Position numbers and translations under genes: made by a program. Below are positions 22,054 to 29,649 of a DNA stretch of 42,207 nucleotides, one piece after another. Numbering within the stretch: the first letter of the stretch is position 1; every line of letters begins with the position of its first letter. Source of the stretch: Spirochaetota bacterium. GTDB lineage: Bacteria; Spirochaetota; Spirochaetia; Treponematales; Rectinemataceae. The DNA lies in the NCBI GenBank assembly GCA_022711355.1, contig JAKLFE010000039.1:1-42207 (forward strand). Direction: 5' to 3'. A model generated the notes under the pieces. The model searched no databases. It saw only the letters and a program-made list of their open reading frames with translations, and was not told the origin of the DNA.

Positions 22054-23310
22054 CTACATCCGCATGCCGAGGCTGAAGGAGAAGTCGGTGAGGCGGGCCT
22101 CGAGGTTGTGCGACAGCCTGATCTCGAGGGCCGGGAAGGCGACCTTGGCGAGGTAGAAGCGGATCCCTCCCGAGGGGCCCTGGGCGATTATCTCCTCGCC
22201 GCCGGCGTCCTCCGCGATCGCCGCCTGGTAGGAGGCCAGGGCCGTGAGGCTGCCCGGCCCGGTCTTGGCGAGCCTGGCCTCGAGGCCGGCCGAGGCCCCG
22301 GCCAGGGAGCTCGAGCGGAAGTCGGAGGGGAGGATGGCGACGGAGGCGGCCATCGGGCCCTCGCCGAGGACGAGCGGCGCCTCCGGGGCGTAGAGGCCCG
22401 AGGCCCGCGCGACGAGGCGGAGGCCGGGGAGGAGGGGCTCCTCGAAGGCGAGGCGGGCCTCGAAGGCGGGGTAGGACCCTCCCTCGAGGGCGAGGGCGTA
22501 GACGGCTTCGAGGGCCGCCGAGCGCTCCGAGCTGAAGATCCCGTCCCAGCTCGAGCGCCGGACCGAGATGCCCAGGGAGAGGGGAAGGTACTGGACCGAG
22601 CCTGCCTCCTCATCTTCGACCGAGCGCAGGCGGTAGGCGAGGCCGGCCTCGACCGCGAGGCCCGGGCCGAGGCCGCGCTTGAGGGCGAGGCCGAGGTCGA
22701 AGGCCGTCGCCTCGTAGGCGAGGAGCTCCTCGTCCCCGGCGTCGACGATCTGGGTCTCCCCGCTCGAGAGGATCGTGAAGGCGGAGAAGCCGAAGGAGCC
22801 GGGGCCCGGGGGCAGCCTCGCGTAGCTGGCGATGGCCGACCACTTCTCCGGGTTGTACATGCCGACGAAGACTGCCTTGTCGTTCAGGCCGAAGGCGTTC
22901 GAGTCGAGGACGGCCGCGCCGAAGGTCAGGCCGGAGCCGCCCGAGTAGACGACGGGTATGGGCACGAGGGAGCTCTTCTCCTTGACCGAGACGGCGAGGC
23001 TCGGCGAGCCGCCCTCTCCGTGCCGGATCGAGGCCTCGATGTCGTAGAACAGGCCCGTGTCGTTGAGGAGCCGGGCCACCTCCGCGAGGTCGAGTTCCTC
23101 GGGGGAGAGGCCGAGGAAGGGGCTAAGGAGGCGCTCGACGACGGAGGGCCTGGTGCGCTTAAGCCCCTCTATCTCGAGGGCCCCGACGCCCGCCGCCCGG
23201 GGGCCCGGCTCGAGGCCGGGCGGGGCCTCCTCGGCGGCCAGGGGGGCCCGGGCGGCGGCGGCGGCCAGGGCCAGGATCGCGAGCATGGTCGTCGTCGTGG
23301 TTAGGCGCAT
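22054..23310 (-). CDS. Outer-membrane beta-barrel protein with POTRA-like domain (OMP85/D15 type)
   Basis: A 418-residue exported protein. The signal peptide (MRLTTTTTMLAILALAAAAA) is followed by a POTRA-like segment (about 40-105: GALEIEGLKRTRPSVVERLLS, LDLAEVARLLNDTGLFYDIEA). Amphipathic strands rich in alternating aromatic, Gly and Ser residues follow, as in bacterial surface antigen (D15) barrels. With one POTRA and about 300 barrel residues it is far shorter than BamA, closer to small Omp85-like or patatin-type partner barrels. ATG 23310 starts the signal peptide. TATATT lies 11 nt upstream as a possible -10. A single POTRA argues against its being the main BAM insertase. Confidence 0.75.
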   Translation of the reverse strand: MRLTTTTTMLAILALAAAAARAPLAAEEAPPGLEPGPRAAGVGALEIEGLKRTRPSVVERLLSPFLGLSPEELDLAEVARLLNDTGLFYDIEASIRHGEGGSPSLAVSVKEKSSLVPIPVVYSGGSGLTFGAAVLDSNAFGLNDKAVFVGMYNPEKWSAIASYARLPPGPGSFGFSAFTILSSGETQIVDAGDEELLAYEATAFDLGLALKRGLGPGLAVEAGLAYRLRSVEDEEAGSVQYLPLSLGISVRRSSWDGIFSSERSAALEAVYALALEGGSYPAFEARLAFEEPLLPGLRLVARASGLYAPEAPLVLGEGPMAASVAILPSDFRSSSLAGASAGLEARLAKTGPGSLTALASYQAAIAEDAGGEEIIAQGPSGGIRFYLAKVAFPALEIRLSHNLEARLTDFSFSLGMRM

Positions 23311-23372
23311 ATGGTCAGACGAATATACCGAAAACTCGATAGCCGGGCGAGCCCCGCCGCCCCCGCCCGTCA

Positions 23373-23401
23373 TGGACAGAGCCCCGAACGGGAGCTAGAC
23401 T
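23373..23401 (+). promoter_or_regulatory. Leaderless-type promoter of the diacylglycerol-kinase-like gene
   Basis: TGGACA (23373-23378), 17-bp spacer and TAGACT (23396-23401). The -10 ends 8 nt before ATG 23410, so the transcript should begin at or next to the start codon. No ribosome binding site is present. Confidence 0.7.
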
Positions 23402-23409
23402 GGGCCCCT

Positions 23410-24480
23410 ATGCAGCCCTACGAACTCGCCTCCTCCCTCTCCCGCATCCTCGCCCATTCCCCCGCCTTCCCCGAGGAGTGCCTCACGGTCGACCTCATCG
23501 CCAATCCCAAGGCCGGCGGCTTCACCCGCCGCGCCTACGCCAAGCTCAGGAAGGCCGAGCTCGCCGGCCTCGAGGCCGAGGCGGCCAAGCTCCCGGCCCG
23601 CGGCCCGGCCGCCCGGGTCAGGCTCCACCTGACCGAGCGCTGCGGCCACGCCGGAGAGATCGCCCGGAGCGTCATCGCCGAGTCCCGCATGGACGCTCCC
23701 CGGACCCGGCATATCGTCATGACCGCGGGGGGGGACGGCACCGCCCTCGAGACGGCGAGCGCCCTCGTCGACCTGCCGCCCAAGGAGGCGGAGCGCTTCT
23801 GCATGCTCAGGCTCCCCATGGGCACGGGCAACGACGGCTCCGAGGGCCGTGACCTCCGGGCTTGCCTCGGCCGCCTCCTCGGGCCGGCCCGGGCCCTCCC
23901 GCGCCGCGCCATCCGCGTCCGGCCCAATCCCGCGGGGGGCCGCTTCCCGATGTACTCCTTCAACATCGCCTCCCTCGGAGTCGATGCCTTCATCTGCCAG
24001 ATGACCAACCGCCTCAAGACGGCCTTCCCCGGGGATTCCTACAAGTTCTGGGTCGACGTGGCCTCGGTCTTCTACGATCTCGCCTGGCCGCCCGCCCCCC
24101 TGGCCCTCCGCGCCTTCGACGCCGCGGGGGCCGTGGTCAAGGAATTCGAGAAGGCCTGCCTCCTCGTGGCCCAGGGCGTCTCGGGCCGGCGGCAGTACGG
24201 GGCCAACAAGCCCATCCTCCCCGACGAGGACAACGTCTGCGTCATCTACCAGATGTCGACCCTCAAGAAGCTGGCCCTCAAGGACAGGCTGGCCTCGGGG
24301 GGGCATCGCGGCCTCGGGCCCGAGATCGTCGAGCTCCTCAGCGCGGACCGCCTCGAGTTCCGCTACGACCGGGCCATCCTCCTCCAGCGCGACGGCGAGG
24401 TGGACGAGCTCTCGGCCGCTGACTTCCCCCTGGTCATGGAGCTGACCGAGCCCTGCTACAGCGTCGTCGAGCCGGCCTGA
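23410..24480 (+). CDS. Diacylglycerol kinase-like (DAGK catalytic domain) lipid or sphingosine kinase family protein
   Basis: A 356-residue cytosolic enzyme. VDLIANPKAGG, the nucleotide-binding MTAGGDGTALE (GGDGT) and LRLPMGTGND are the three hallmarks of the DAGK/NAD-kinase-like fold, and a C-terminal beta-sandwich follows (about 160-350). Family members phosphorylate diacylglycerol or related lipids with ATP in phospholipid recycling. The start agrees with the adjacent promoter. Its 3' end overlaps the convergent DUF482 gene by 25 bp. Confidence 0.88.
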   Translation: MQPYELASSLSRILAHSPAFPEECLTVDLIANPKAGGFTRRAYAKLRKAELAGLEAEAAKLPARGPAARVRLHLTERCGHAGEIARSVIAESRMDAPRTRHIVMTAGGDGTALETASALVDLPPKEAERFCMLRLPMGTGNDGSEGRDLRACLGRLLGPARALPRRAIRVRPNPAGGRFPMYSFNIASLGVDAFICQMTNRLKTAFPGDSYKFWVDVASVFYDLAWPPAPLALRAFDAAGAVVKEFEKACLLVAQGVSGRRQYGANKPILPDEDNVCVIYQMSTLKKLALKDRLASGGHRGLGPEIVELLSADRLEFRYDRAILLQRDGEVDELSAADFPLVMELTEPCYSVVEPA

Positions 24481-25691
24481 CCCGCCCCGGGGCCGCCGGG
24501 GCCCCGCTTGAAGGGCAGCATGCCGTTGAGCAGGGCCGCCTCCCGCTCGGCCTCGGCGCTCGCCTCCGGCAGGACAGCCGCGAGGAGGGCGTCGACGCGG
24601 CGGTCGAAGGCGAGGTGGAGGGAGGGGACGACGAGGGAGGCGAAGCCCCGGGCAGCCTTGTGGGGGCTGCCCATGCCCGGGTCGAAGGAGCCGATGCCCC
24701 GCTCGAGGGCGTACTCCAGGGGCTTGTAGTAGCAGAGCTCGAAGTGGAGGCCGGGGATCTCCCGGCCCGAGCCCCAGTGGCGGCCGTAGAGCCGCTCGGG
24801 GCCCTCGAGGAGGAAGGCGAGGGCCAGGGGGGGGCCGCCCCCCTCGCTGGCCGCGGCCAGGGCCCAGCCCCCGTCCAGGAACTCCGGCAGGCGGAGGAAG
24901 AAGTCCCTCGTCAGGAAGCGCGCGGCCCAGGGCCCGAACTTGTCGTTGTGCGACTCGTACAGGTCGGCCATGCGCGCCAGGACCGCGGGCCCCGCCTCGG
25001 CGGGGCCGAGGATCCTCGTCTCGAGGCCCGCGGCGGCGACCGCCGCCCGCTCGCGCCCGACGTTGCGCCGCATGTTTTTCGAGAAGGCGGCGAGGTAGCC
25101 CGCGAAGTCCCCGTAGCCCGAGTCCCTCCAGAGGAAGGCCTGGTGGCCCCAGGCCCGCCAGCGCCGCCCGACCGGGGAGGCTCCGGCCGTCCGGGCCAGG
25201 ACGCGTTGGGCGAAATCGGGATCGGGCCAGCTGAGCTGCAGGGCCCCGAAGCCGGCCTTGCGGGCGGCCTGCTCCGCGGCGCTGAGGAGGAGGGCCTCCA
25301 GGGCGGGCCGGTCCTCGCCGGGGGCGACGAGGGGCCTCCAGGCGGGGGCGGGGGTCGCGGGCACCGCCCCGACGAGCTTGGGGTAGTAGGCCGCGCCCGC
25401 GGCCTCGGCGGCCTGGGCGATCTCGAAGTCGAAGACGAAGTCGCCCCAGGAGCCCGTCCGCGCGTAGAAGGGGGCGGCCGCCACGAGGCGGCCGGCGCGG
25501 CGGGCGAGGAAGTGCAGGGCCGTCCAGCCGGCCTCGGGGACGATCGAGCCGGACTCCTCGAGGAGGGCGAGGAAGCCCCAGCTGAGGAGGGGGCGGTCGG
25601 CCGGCTCGAGGAGGGCATCCCACTCCTCCCGGCCGATCCCGGCCATCCCGGGCTCGATCGCGAGCGCGAGGGCGGCGGGGCTAGGTGGCAT
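24456..25691 (-). CDS. DUF482/FemAB-like acyltransferase (GNAT fold)
   Basis: A 411-residue protein. WGFLALLEESGSIVPEAGW, GSWGDFVFDFEIAQA, FSKNMRRNVGRER and the closing FELCYYKPLEYALERGI with FDPGMGSPHKAARGF follow the conserved sequence of the DUF482 (PF04339) family. These are FemAB-like proteins with a double GNAT fold, suspected to act in peptidoglycan or lipid modification but biochemically unproven. The ATG at 25691 lies inside the end of the Hsp33-like gene (overlap of 11 bp), so the two are co-transcribed. The end overlaps the convergent kinase gene. Confidence 0.85.
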   Translation of the reverse strand: MPPSPAALALAIEPGMAGIGREEWDALLEPADRPLLSWGFLALLEESGSIVPEAGWTALHFLARRAGRLVAAAPFYARTGSWGDFVFDFEIAQAAEAAGAAYYPKLVGAVPATPAPAWRPLVAPGEDRPALEALLLSAAEQAARKAGFGALQLSWPDPDFAQRVLARTAGASPVGRRWRAWGHQAFLWRDSGYGDFAGYLAAFSKNMRRNVGRERAAVAAAGLETRILGPAEAGPAVLARMADLYESHNDKFGPWAARFLTRDFFLRLPEFLDGGWALAAASEGGGPPLALAFLLEGPERLYGRHWGSGREIPGLHFELCYYKPLEYALERGIGSFDPGMGSPHKAARGFASLVVPSLHLAFDRRVDALLAAVLPEASAEAEREAALLNGMLPFKRGPGGPGAGQAGSTTL

Positions 25692-26661
25692 CGCGGAGGG
25701 CGAGGAGCTCGTCCCGGGGGAAGCGGTACACCGTGCCGCAGTTGTGGCAGGCGGCCTCGGCCGGCCAGGGGCCCTTCTCGGCGAGGTCGCGGAGGAGCTC
25801 GCGCTTCCCGGCCTGGAGGAAGGCCGCGAAGCGCTCGCGCGAGCAGCCGCAGTTGAAGGCCACGCGCTTCTCCCCGAGGCGCTCGGGCTCGAGGGGGCCG
25901 AGGCACTCCGCGATGAAGCCGTCGCGGGTGCCCCCCTCGGAGAACCACAGGCCTAGGGGGGGCAGGCCGGCCAGGCTCCGCTCCGCCGCCTCGACGAGGG
26001 CCTCGTCGGCTCCCGGCAGGGCCTGGATGTACAGGGCTCCCGCGCCGATGGCACGGCCCGAGCGGTCGAACTCGATCCCCGCGTCGAAGGCGCTGCGGGT
26101 CTGCTCGGAGCGGAGGTAGTAGGCGGCGAGGTCGGCAGCCAGGCCCCCGCCCGCCCCCGGCTCGGCGCCGATGGCGACGGTGCCCGAGAAGGGCGTGCCC
26201 TTGGCCGCGGAGAAGCGGGTCATGGTAAGGGCCCCCCGCCCGAAGAGCCGGCGCCAGAGCTCCGGGGCCTCCCCGCCGCCGGCCTCGCCCCCCGGCCCGG
26301 CCGCGGGGCCCGCTTCGAAGGGTATCGGGTCGACGAGGAGGTAGCCCCGCACGGAGCCGTCGGCCTGGACCTCGACGGAGAGGCCCTCCGCCGGCCCCTC
26401 CCCGTCGACCCTGAAGGCGAGGCGGTCCTCGCCCTTGATCGTGGCCGAGAGGAGCCCGGCGAGGAGGTAGGCCCTGCCGAGCACGAGGGTCTCGAGGGGG
26501 CCCAGGCCGTGGTTCGCCCGCATGAAGTTGACCATGCGGGTCCCGTGGAGGAGGGCCCCCCGCAGGGAGCCCCGGCCGAGGGAGAAGAGGGTCATGCCGT
26601 CGGGGGGGAGGGCGGCGAAGCGGGCCTCGAGGGCCGGGTCGTCGATGGGGGAGAGGACCAT
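25681..26661 (-). CDS. hslO: Hsp33-like redox-regulated chaperone
   Basis: A 326-residue cytosolic holdase chaperone. The C-terminal zinc redox switch is intact: FNCGCSRERF (C-x-C) and CHNCGTVYRF (C-x-x-C). On oxidative stress these cysteines form disulfides, release zinc and activate chaperone function. The N-terminal body includes LAYYLRSEQTRSAFDAG (about 165-180) and a Gly/Ala/Pro-rich insertion (about 115-135) compared with typical members. ATG 26661 is chosen over the frame start further upstream because a leaderless promoter (TTGACG, 17 bp, TACCTT) ends 6 nt before it. The downstream gene overlaps its end. Confidence 0.92.
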   Translation of the reverse strand: MVLSPIDDPALEARFAALPPDGMTLFSLGRGSLRGALLHGTRMVNFMRANHGLGPLETLVLGRAYLLAGLLSATIKGEDRLAFRVDGEGPAEGLSVEVQADGSVRGYLLVDPIPFEAGPAAGPGGEAGGGEAPELWRRLFGRGALTMTRFSAAKGTPFSGTVAIGAEPGAGGGLAADLAAYYLRSEQTRSAFDAGIEFDRSGRAIGAGALYIQALPGADEALVEAAERSLAGLPPLGLWFSEGGTRDGFIAECLGPLEPERLGEKRVAFNCGCSRERFAAFLQAGKRELLRDLAEKGPWPAEAACHNCGTVYRFPRDELLALRDAT

Positions 26662-26667
26662 GTGTCG

Positions 26668-26696
26668 AAGGTAGGGCCCGCGCGGGGCCTCGTCAA
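26668..26696 (-). promoter_or_regulatory. Leaderless-type promoter of the Hsp33 gene
   Basis: On the minus strand TTGACG (26696-26691), 17-bp spacer and TACCTT (26673-26668), ending 6 nt before ATG 26661. The -35 box overlaps that of the divergent permease gene, so the two promoters may compete for polymerase. Confidence 0.7.
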
Positions 26697-26719
26697 GCGC
26701 GCGGAGCCCGTGCCACAAT
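26690..26719 (+). promoter_or_regulatory. Leaderless-type promoter of the divergent DMT permease gene
   Basis: TCGTCA (26690-26695), 18-bp spacer and CACAAT (26714-26719), ending 7 nt before ATG 26727. The distance favours ATG 26727 over the upstream in-frame ATG 26718, which overlaps the -10 box itself. Confidence 0.55.
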
Positions 26720-26726
26720 GGCGCCC

Positions 26727-27566
26727 ATGCCCCTCCTCCTCGCCGGCCTCTCGGCCATCCTCTACGGCCTCGCCGATTTCTCGGGCGGGCTTGCCTCCTC
26801 GCGGAGCCCCGTCCTCCCCGTGGTCCTCGTATCCCAGGCCGCCGGCCTGGTCCTCGCCCTCGCGGCGATCGGGATCATGGGCACCCCCTTCCCCGGCGGG
26901 GCCGACCTTGCCTGGGGCCTCGCGGCGGGGCTCTCCGGCGCCCTCGGCGTGGCCACCCTCTACCGGGGCCTGGCCAGGAGCATCGTCGCCGTCGTCTCGC
27001 CCGTCTCGGCCCTCGTCGGGGCCTTCGCCCCGGCCGCCTTCGGCCTGGCGACGGGCGAGCGCCTCTCGGCCGCCGCCCTCGTCGGGGCCGGGCTCTGCCT
27101 CCCCGCCATCCTCCTCCTATCCCTGGGCGGCTCGGGGGGCGGGAAGCGCGGCTCGGTCGCCTCGGCCCTCCTCCAGGGCCTGGTCGCCGGCCTCGGCTTC
27201 GGGGGCTTCTTCATCTCCTCCTCGCGGACCGGGGCCGCCTCGGGGCTCTGGCCCCTGGCCGCGGCCCGCTGCGCCTCGATGGCCAGCCTCCTCGTCCTCC
27301 TCGCCGCGACCCGGCGCGGGATCAGGGTCGAGCCCGCGGCGCGGCGGGCGACCCTCGGCTCCGGCCTCGCCGACATGGGCGCGAACATCTTCTTCCTCCT
27401 CGCCTCGCGCTCGGGGACCCTGGCCCTCGCCTCCGTGGTCTCCTCCCTCTACCCCCTGCCGACCGTGGCCCTCGGGGCCCTCGCCTTCAAGGAGCGCGTG
27501 CCCCCGCCGCGGATCGCGGGCATCGCCCTGGCGGTGGCGGGCGTGGCCCTCATAAGCGCGGGCTGA
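26727..27566 (+). CDS. EamA/DMT family membrane permease
   Basis: A 279-residue protein made of ten hydrophobic segments in two halves, typical of the drug/metabolite transporter superfamily (EamA). The first half has SAILYGLADFSGGLASSR and a repeat ending in GALGVATLYRGLARSIVAVVSP. The second half ends in SSLYPLPTVALGALAFKERV followed by IAGIALAVAGVALIS, the classic EamA repeat ending. Such permeases export amino acids or other metabolites. The substrate is unknown. Start chosen from promoter spacing. It is divergent from the Hsp33 gene with 65 bp between start codons. Confidence 0.88.
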   Translation: MPLLLAGLSAILYGLADFSGGLASSRSPVLPVVLVSQAAGLVLALAAIGIMGTPFPGGADLAWGLAAGLSGALGVATLYRGLARSIVAVVSPVSALVGAFAPAAFGLATGERLSAAALVGAGLCLPAILLLSLGGSGGGKRGSVASALLQGLVAGLGFGGFFISSSRTGAASGLWPLAAARCASMASLLVLLAATRRGIRVEPAARRATLGSGLADMGANIFFLLASRSGTLALASVVSSLYPLPTVALGALAFKERVPPPRIAGIALAVAGVALISAG

Positions 27567-27575
27567 GCGAGGCCT

Positions 27576-27604
27576 TTGCAAGGCCGCGCCTCGAGGGCTA
27601 GAAT
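27576..27604 (+). promoter_or_regulatory. Leaderless-type promoter of the small protein gene
   Basis: TTGCAA (27576-27581), 17-bp spacer and TAGAAT (27599-27604), ending 6 nt before ATG 27611. This well-formed promoter is the main argument that the 60-codon frame behind it is a real gene. Confidence 0.65.
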
Positions 27605-27610
27605 TGAGGC

Positions 27611-27793
27611 ATGGAGACCTCATCCGCGTCCCTCGAGCTGGGCCGGGGCTACCTCCTCGAGCTGGTCGGCGCCTATATCCTGGGCAAGGCCATACGGCAG
27701 CAGAGCGAGCGGGCCCTGGAGCTGATCGACGCCCTTCCCTCGCCGGCCCCCCTCGAGGCGGGCTCGGGCGGAAGGGTCGATACCGTCGCCTAA
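27611..27793 (+). CDS. Small uncharacterised protein (60 residues)
   Basis: A Leu/Ala/Glu-rich, probably helical peptide (LELGRGYLLELVGAYILGKA then IRQQSERALELIDAL), followed by a Pro/Gly-rich tail. A weakly hydrophobic stretch (YLLELVGAYILG) could be amphipathic or membrane-touching. No homologue recognised. It has its own promoter and ends in TAA. Confidence 0.55.
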   Translation: METSSASLELGRGYLLELVGAYILGKAIRQQSERALELIDALPSPAPLEAGSGGRVDTVA

Positions 27794-27817
27794 CGCGCCG
27801 CCTCGGCGCCGCCGGCC

Positions 27818-28666
27818 CTAGCGCCGCGCGTAGCAGTAGGCGCAGGCCGCGGGGCAGCTCCCGTACTCGCCTATGTCCACGCTCGGGGCGCAGCCGCAGC
27901 CGGGACGCTGGCCCCGGTCCTTCCCCGAGCCGATCGCGACGCCGAACAAGGCCTCGATGAGGGCCGGATCGACGCAGGCGCCCCGGCCGATCCCGAGGCC
28001 CGAAAGGTCGTAGGGCTCGGCGCAGGCGAGCGGCTCGATGCCCCGCGAGCGCGCGATCGAGGCGAGCTCGGCGAGGAGCCCGGGGTAGGGTTCCGGCGGC
28101 AGGGCCGCGGCGGCGGCCCCGGGCTTCCGCGGGCTCCCGAAGACTGCCCCCGGGAAGCCCGCCCGCTCGAGCCTGCCCTGGGTATGGGCGTACTCGTCCA
28201 GGAGGCTCAGGGTGACCCGCCGCGTCCTTCCCTCGAGGGCCGCGGCAAGGGCGGCGAAGTTCCGCCTATGCCAGTCCGCGTCGAGGCCCGCCGCGACGAG
28301 GATCGGGTCGTAGCGCCACAGGGCCCGCTCCGGGCCGACCGCCTCGGCGAGGGCCGCGAAGGCCCCGACGGCCTCGGGGGGGCGAAGGCAGCCCGGCTCG
28401 AGCTCAGGTGGATAGCCGGTGATCGTGACCTGGGCGTAGAAGCGGTAGCCCAGCTCCTCGAGCTCGCGCGCCCGCGCCGCGAGGGGCCGGGGATCGCGGG
28501 TCCAGAAGACCATGCACTCGACCTCGGCCGGAGCGAGGCCGACCAGGCGGGAGCGGCGGGCGTCGTAGGGATTGGGGACCTCGACCCGGCCCTCGCGCAG
28601 GCGCTCCATGAGCCAGCCCATGCGGAAGGCGGGGAGGTCGCAGCGCCGCGAGGCCGAGACGAGCAT
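27818..28666 (-). CDS. DUF1848 family protein
   Basis: A 282-residue cytosolic protein. It opens with LVSASRRCDLPAF, includes VFWTRDPRPL, YAQVTITGYPPELEPG and WRYDPILV, and ends in CGCAPSVDIGEYGSCPAACAYCYA. This order and the cysteine cluster are diagnostic of DUF1848, whose members are predicted to have a TIM-barrel and an iron-sulfur-like site but no established reaction. Start 28666 (MLVSAS) fits the promoter spacing; the longer frame to 28717 is unlikely. Confidence 0.88.
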   Translation of the reverse strand: MLVSASRRCDLPAFRMGWLMERLREGRVEVPNPYDARRSRLVGLAPAEVECMVFWTRDPRPLAARARELEELGYRFYAQVTITGYPPELEPGCLRPPEAVGAFAALAEAVGPERALWRYDPILVAAGLDADWHRRNFAALAAALEGRTRRVTLSLLDEYAHTQGRLERAGFPGAVFGSPRKPGAAAAALPPEPYPGLLAELASIARSRGIEPLACAEPYDLSGLGIGRGACVDPALIEALFGVAIGSGKDRGQRPGCGCAPSVDIGEYGSCPAACAYCYARR

Positions 28667-28672
28667 GGGCCG

Positions 28673-28702
28673 AGGATAGGCCCGGGAGGCGCCGCCGGTC
28701 CA
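28673..28702 (-). promoter_or_regulatory. Leaderless-type promoter of the DUF1848 gene
   Basis: Minus strand TGGACC (28702-28697), 18-bp spacer and TATCCT (28678-28673), ending 6 nt before ATG 28666. Confidence 0.6.
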
Positions 28703-28739
28703 GGGCCCGCCCTCCAAACGCCGCCCGAGGCGGCGGCGC

Positions 28740-28769
28740 TTGAAGCTCCCGCGGCCAGGGGGCTAGTAT
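28740..28769 (+). promoter_or_regulatory. Promoter overlapping the first ATG of the EamA gene
   Basis: TTGAAG (28740-28745), 18-bp spacer and TAGTAT (28764-28769). The -10 box contains the first bases of ATG 28768, so transcription would start about 7 nt further on, inside the open frame. This raises doubt about ATG 28768 as the real start codon. Confidence 0.55.
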
Positions 28770-29649
28770 GGGCGGCCGGAGGAACATCCTGAACATCCCC
28801 GGCAGCCTCGCCCTCTACCTCTCCGCGGCGCTCTTCTCCTTCACCTCGCTCTTCGTGAAGCTGGCCTCGCCCTACTACTCGGGGCTCTTCGTCTCGGCCT
28901 CGCGCTTCGCCATCGGCGCCGCGCTCTGCCTGGCCGTCCTCTTCCGCCGCTACGGGGGGATCAAGCCCGTCAAGCCGGCCTACCTCCTCATGCGGGGCCT
29001 CTTCGGCTCGGTCTCCATGATCGCGAGCTACGCCGCCATCTCGCTCACGGGGCCGGGCCGGGCCGTCCTCCTGTCGAATACCTATCCCCTCTTCGTCGCG
29101 GTCTTCGGGGCCCTCTTCTTCGGGGAGCTCTTCAAGCCGCGGACCGCGGCGAGCATCGCGATCTGCACGGCCGGGGCCTTCCTCGTCGTGCGGGACGGCT
29201 CGGGGGCGGCCCTCGCCGGGGACCTCCTCGCCCTCGGCTCGGCCCTCCTCGCGGGGGCGGCGGTCAACTTCGTGCGCCGAGCGAGCCAGTTCGACAATCC
29301 CTTCCTCATCTACCTCTCGCCCTGCCTCCTCGGCCTGCCCCTCTTCGCCTTCGCGCCCCTCCCGGCCTCCTCGGGCGGAGCCGCGGGCCTGGGCTTCCTC
29401 CTCGGGGTCGGGCTCCTCGCCTTCCTTGCCCAGGCCCTCATGGCCTACGGCTACCGCAGCGTTCCGGCCGCCAAGGGCAGCGTCGTCTTCTACGCGGAGA
29501 CCGCCCTCACCGTCCTCCTGGGCGCCCTCTTCGCCGGCGAGTCCTTCACCGCCCGCTTCGCGGCGGGCTTCGCCCTCATCCTCGCGGGGCTCTGGCTGAA
29601 CCAGTCCCGCCTCGGGCCGGGGCGCGGCCGGGCGGGACGGGCGGCCTAG
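28768..29649 (+). CDS. EamA/DMT family membrane permease
   Basis: A membrane protein of up to 293 residues with ten hydrophobic segments. LALYLSAALFSFTSLFVKLA, SRFAIGAALCLAVLF and LSNTYPLFVAVFGALFFGE in the first half are repeated structurally in the second half (KGSVVFYAETALTVLLGALF). This is the two-EamA-domain layout of metabolite exporters. The start is ambiguous: ATG 28768 sits in a -10 box, whereas in-frame CTG 28789 lies 6 nt after a perfect GGAGG. The stop shares CTAG with the convergent oxidoreductase stop. Confidence 0.88.
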   Translation: MGGRRNILNIPGSLALYLSAALFSFTSLFVKLASPYYSGLFVSASRFAIGAALCLAVLFRRYGGIKPVKPAYLLMRGLFGSVSMIASYAAISLTGPGRAVLLSNTYPLFVAVFGALFFGELFKPRTAASIAICTAGAFLVVRDGSGAALAGDLLALGSALLAGAAVNFVRRASQFDNPFLIYLSPCLLGLPLFAFAPLPASSGGAAGLGFLLGVGLLAFLAQALMAYGYRSVPAAKGSVVFYAETALTVLLGALFAGESFTARFAAGFALILAGLWLNQSRLGPGRGRAGRAA

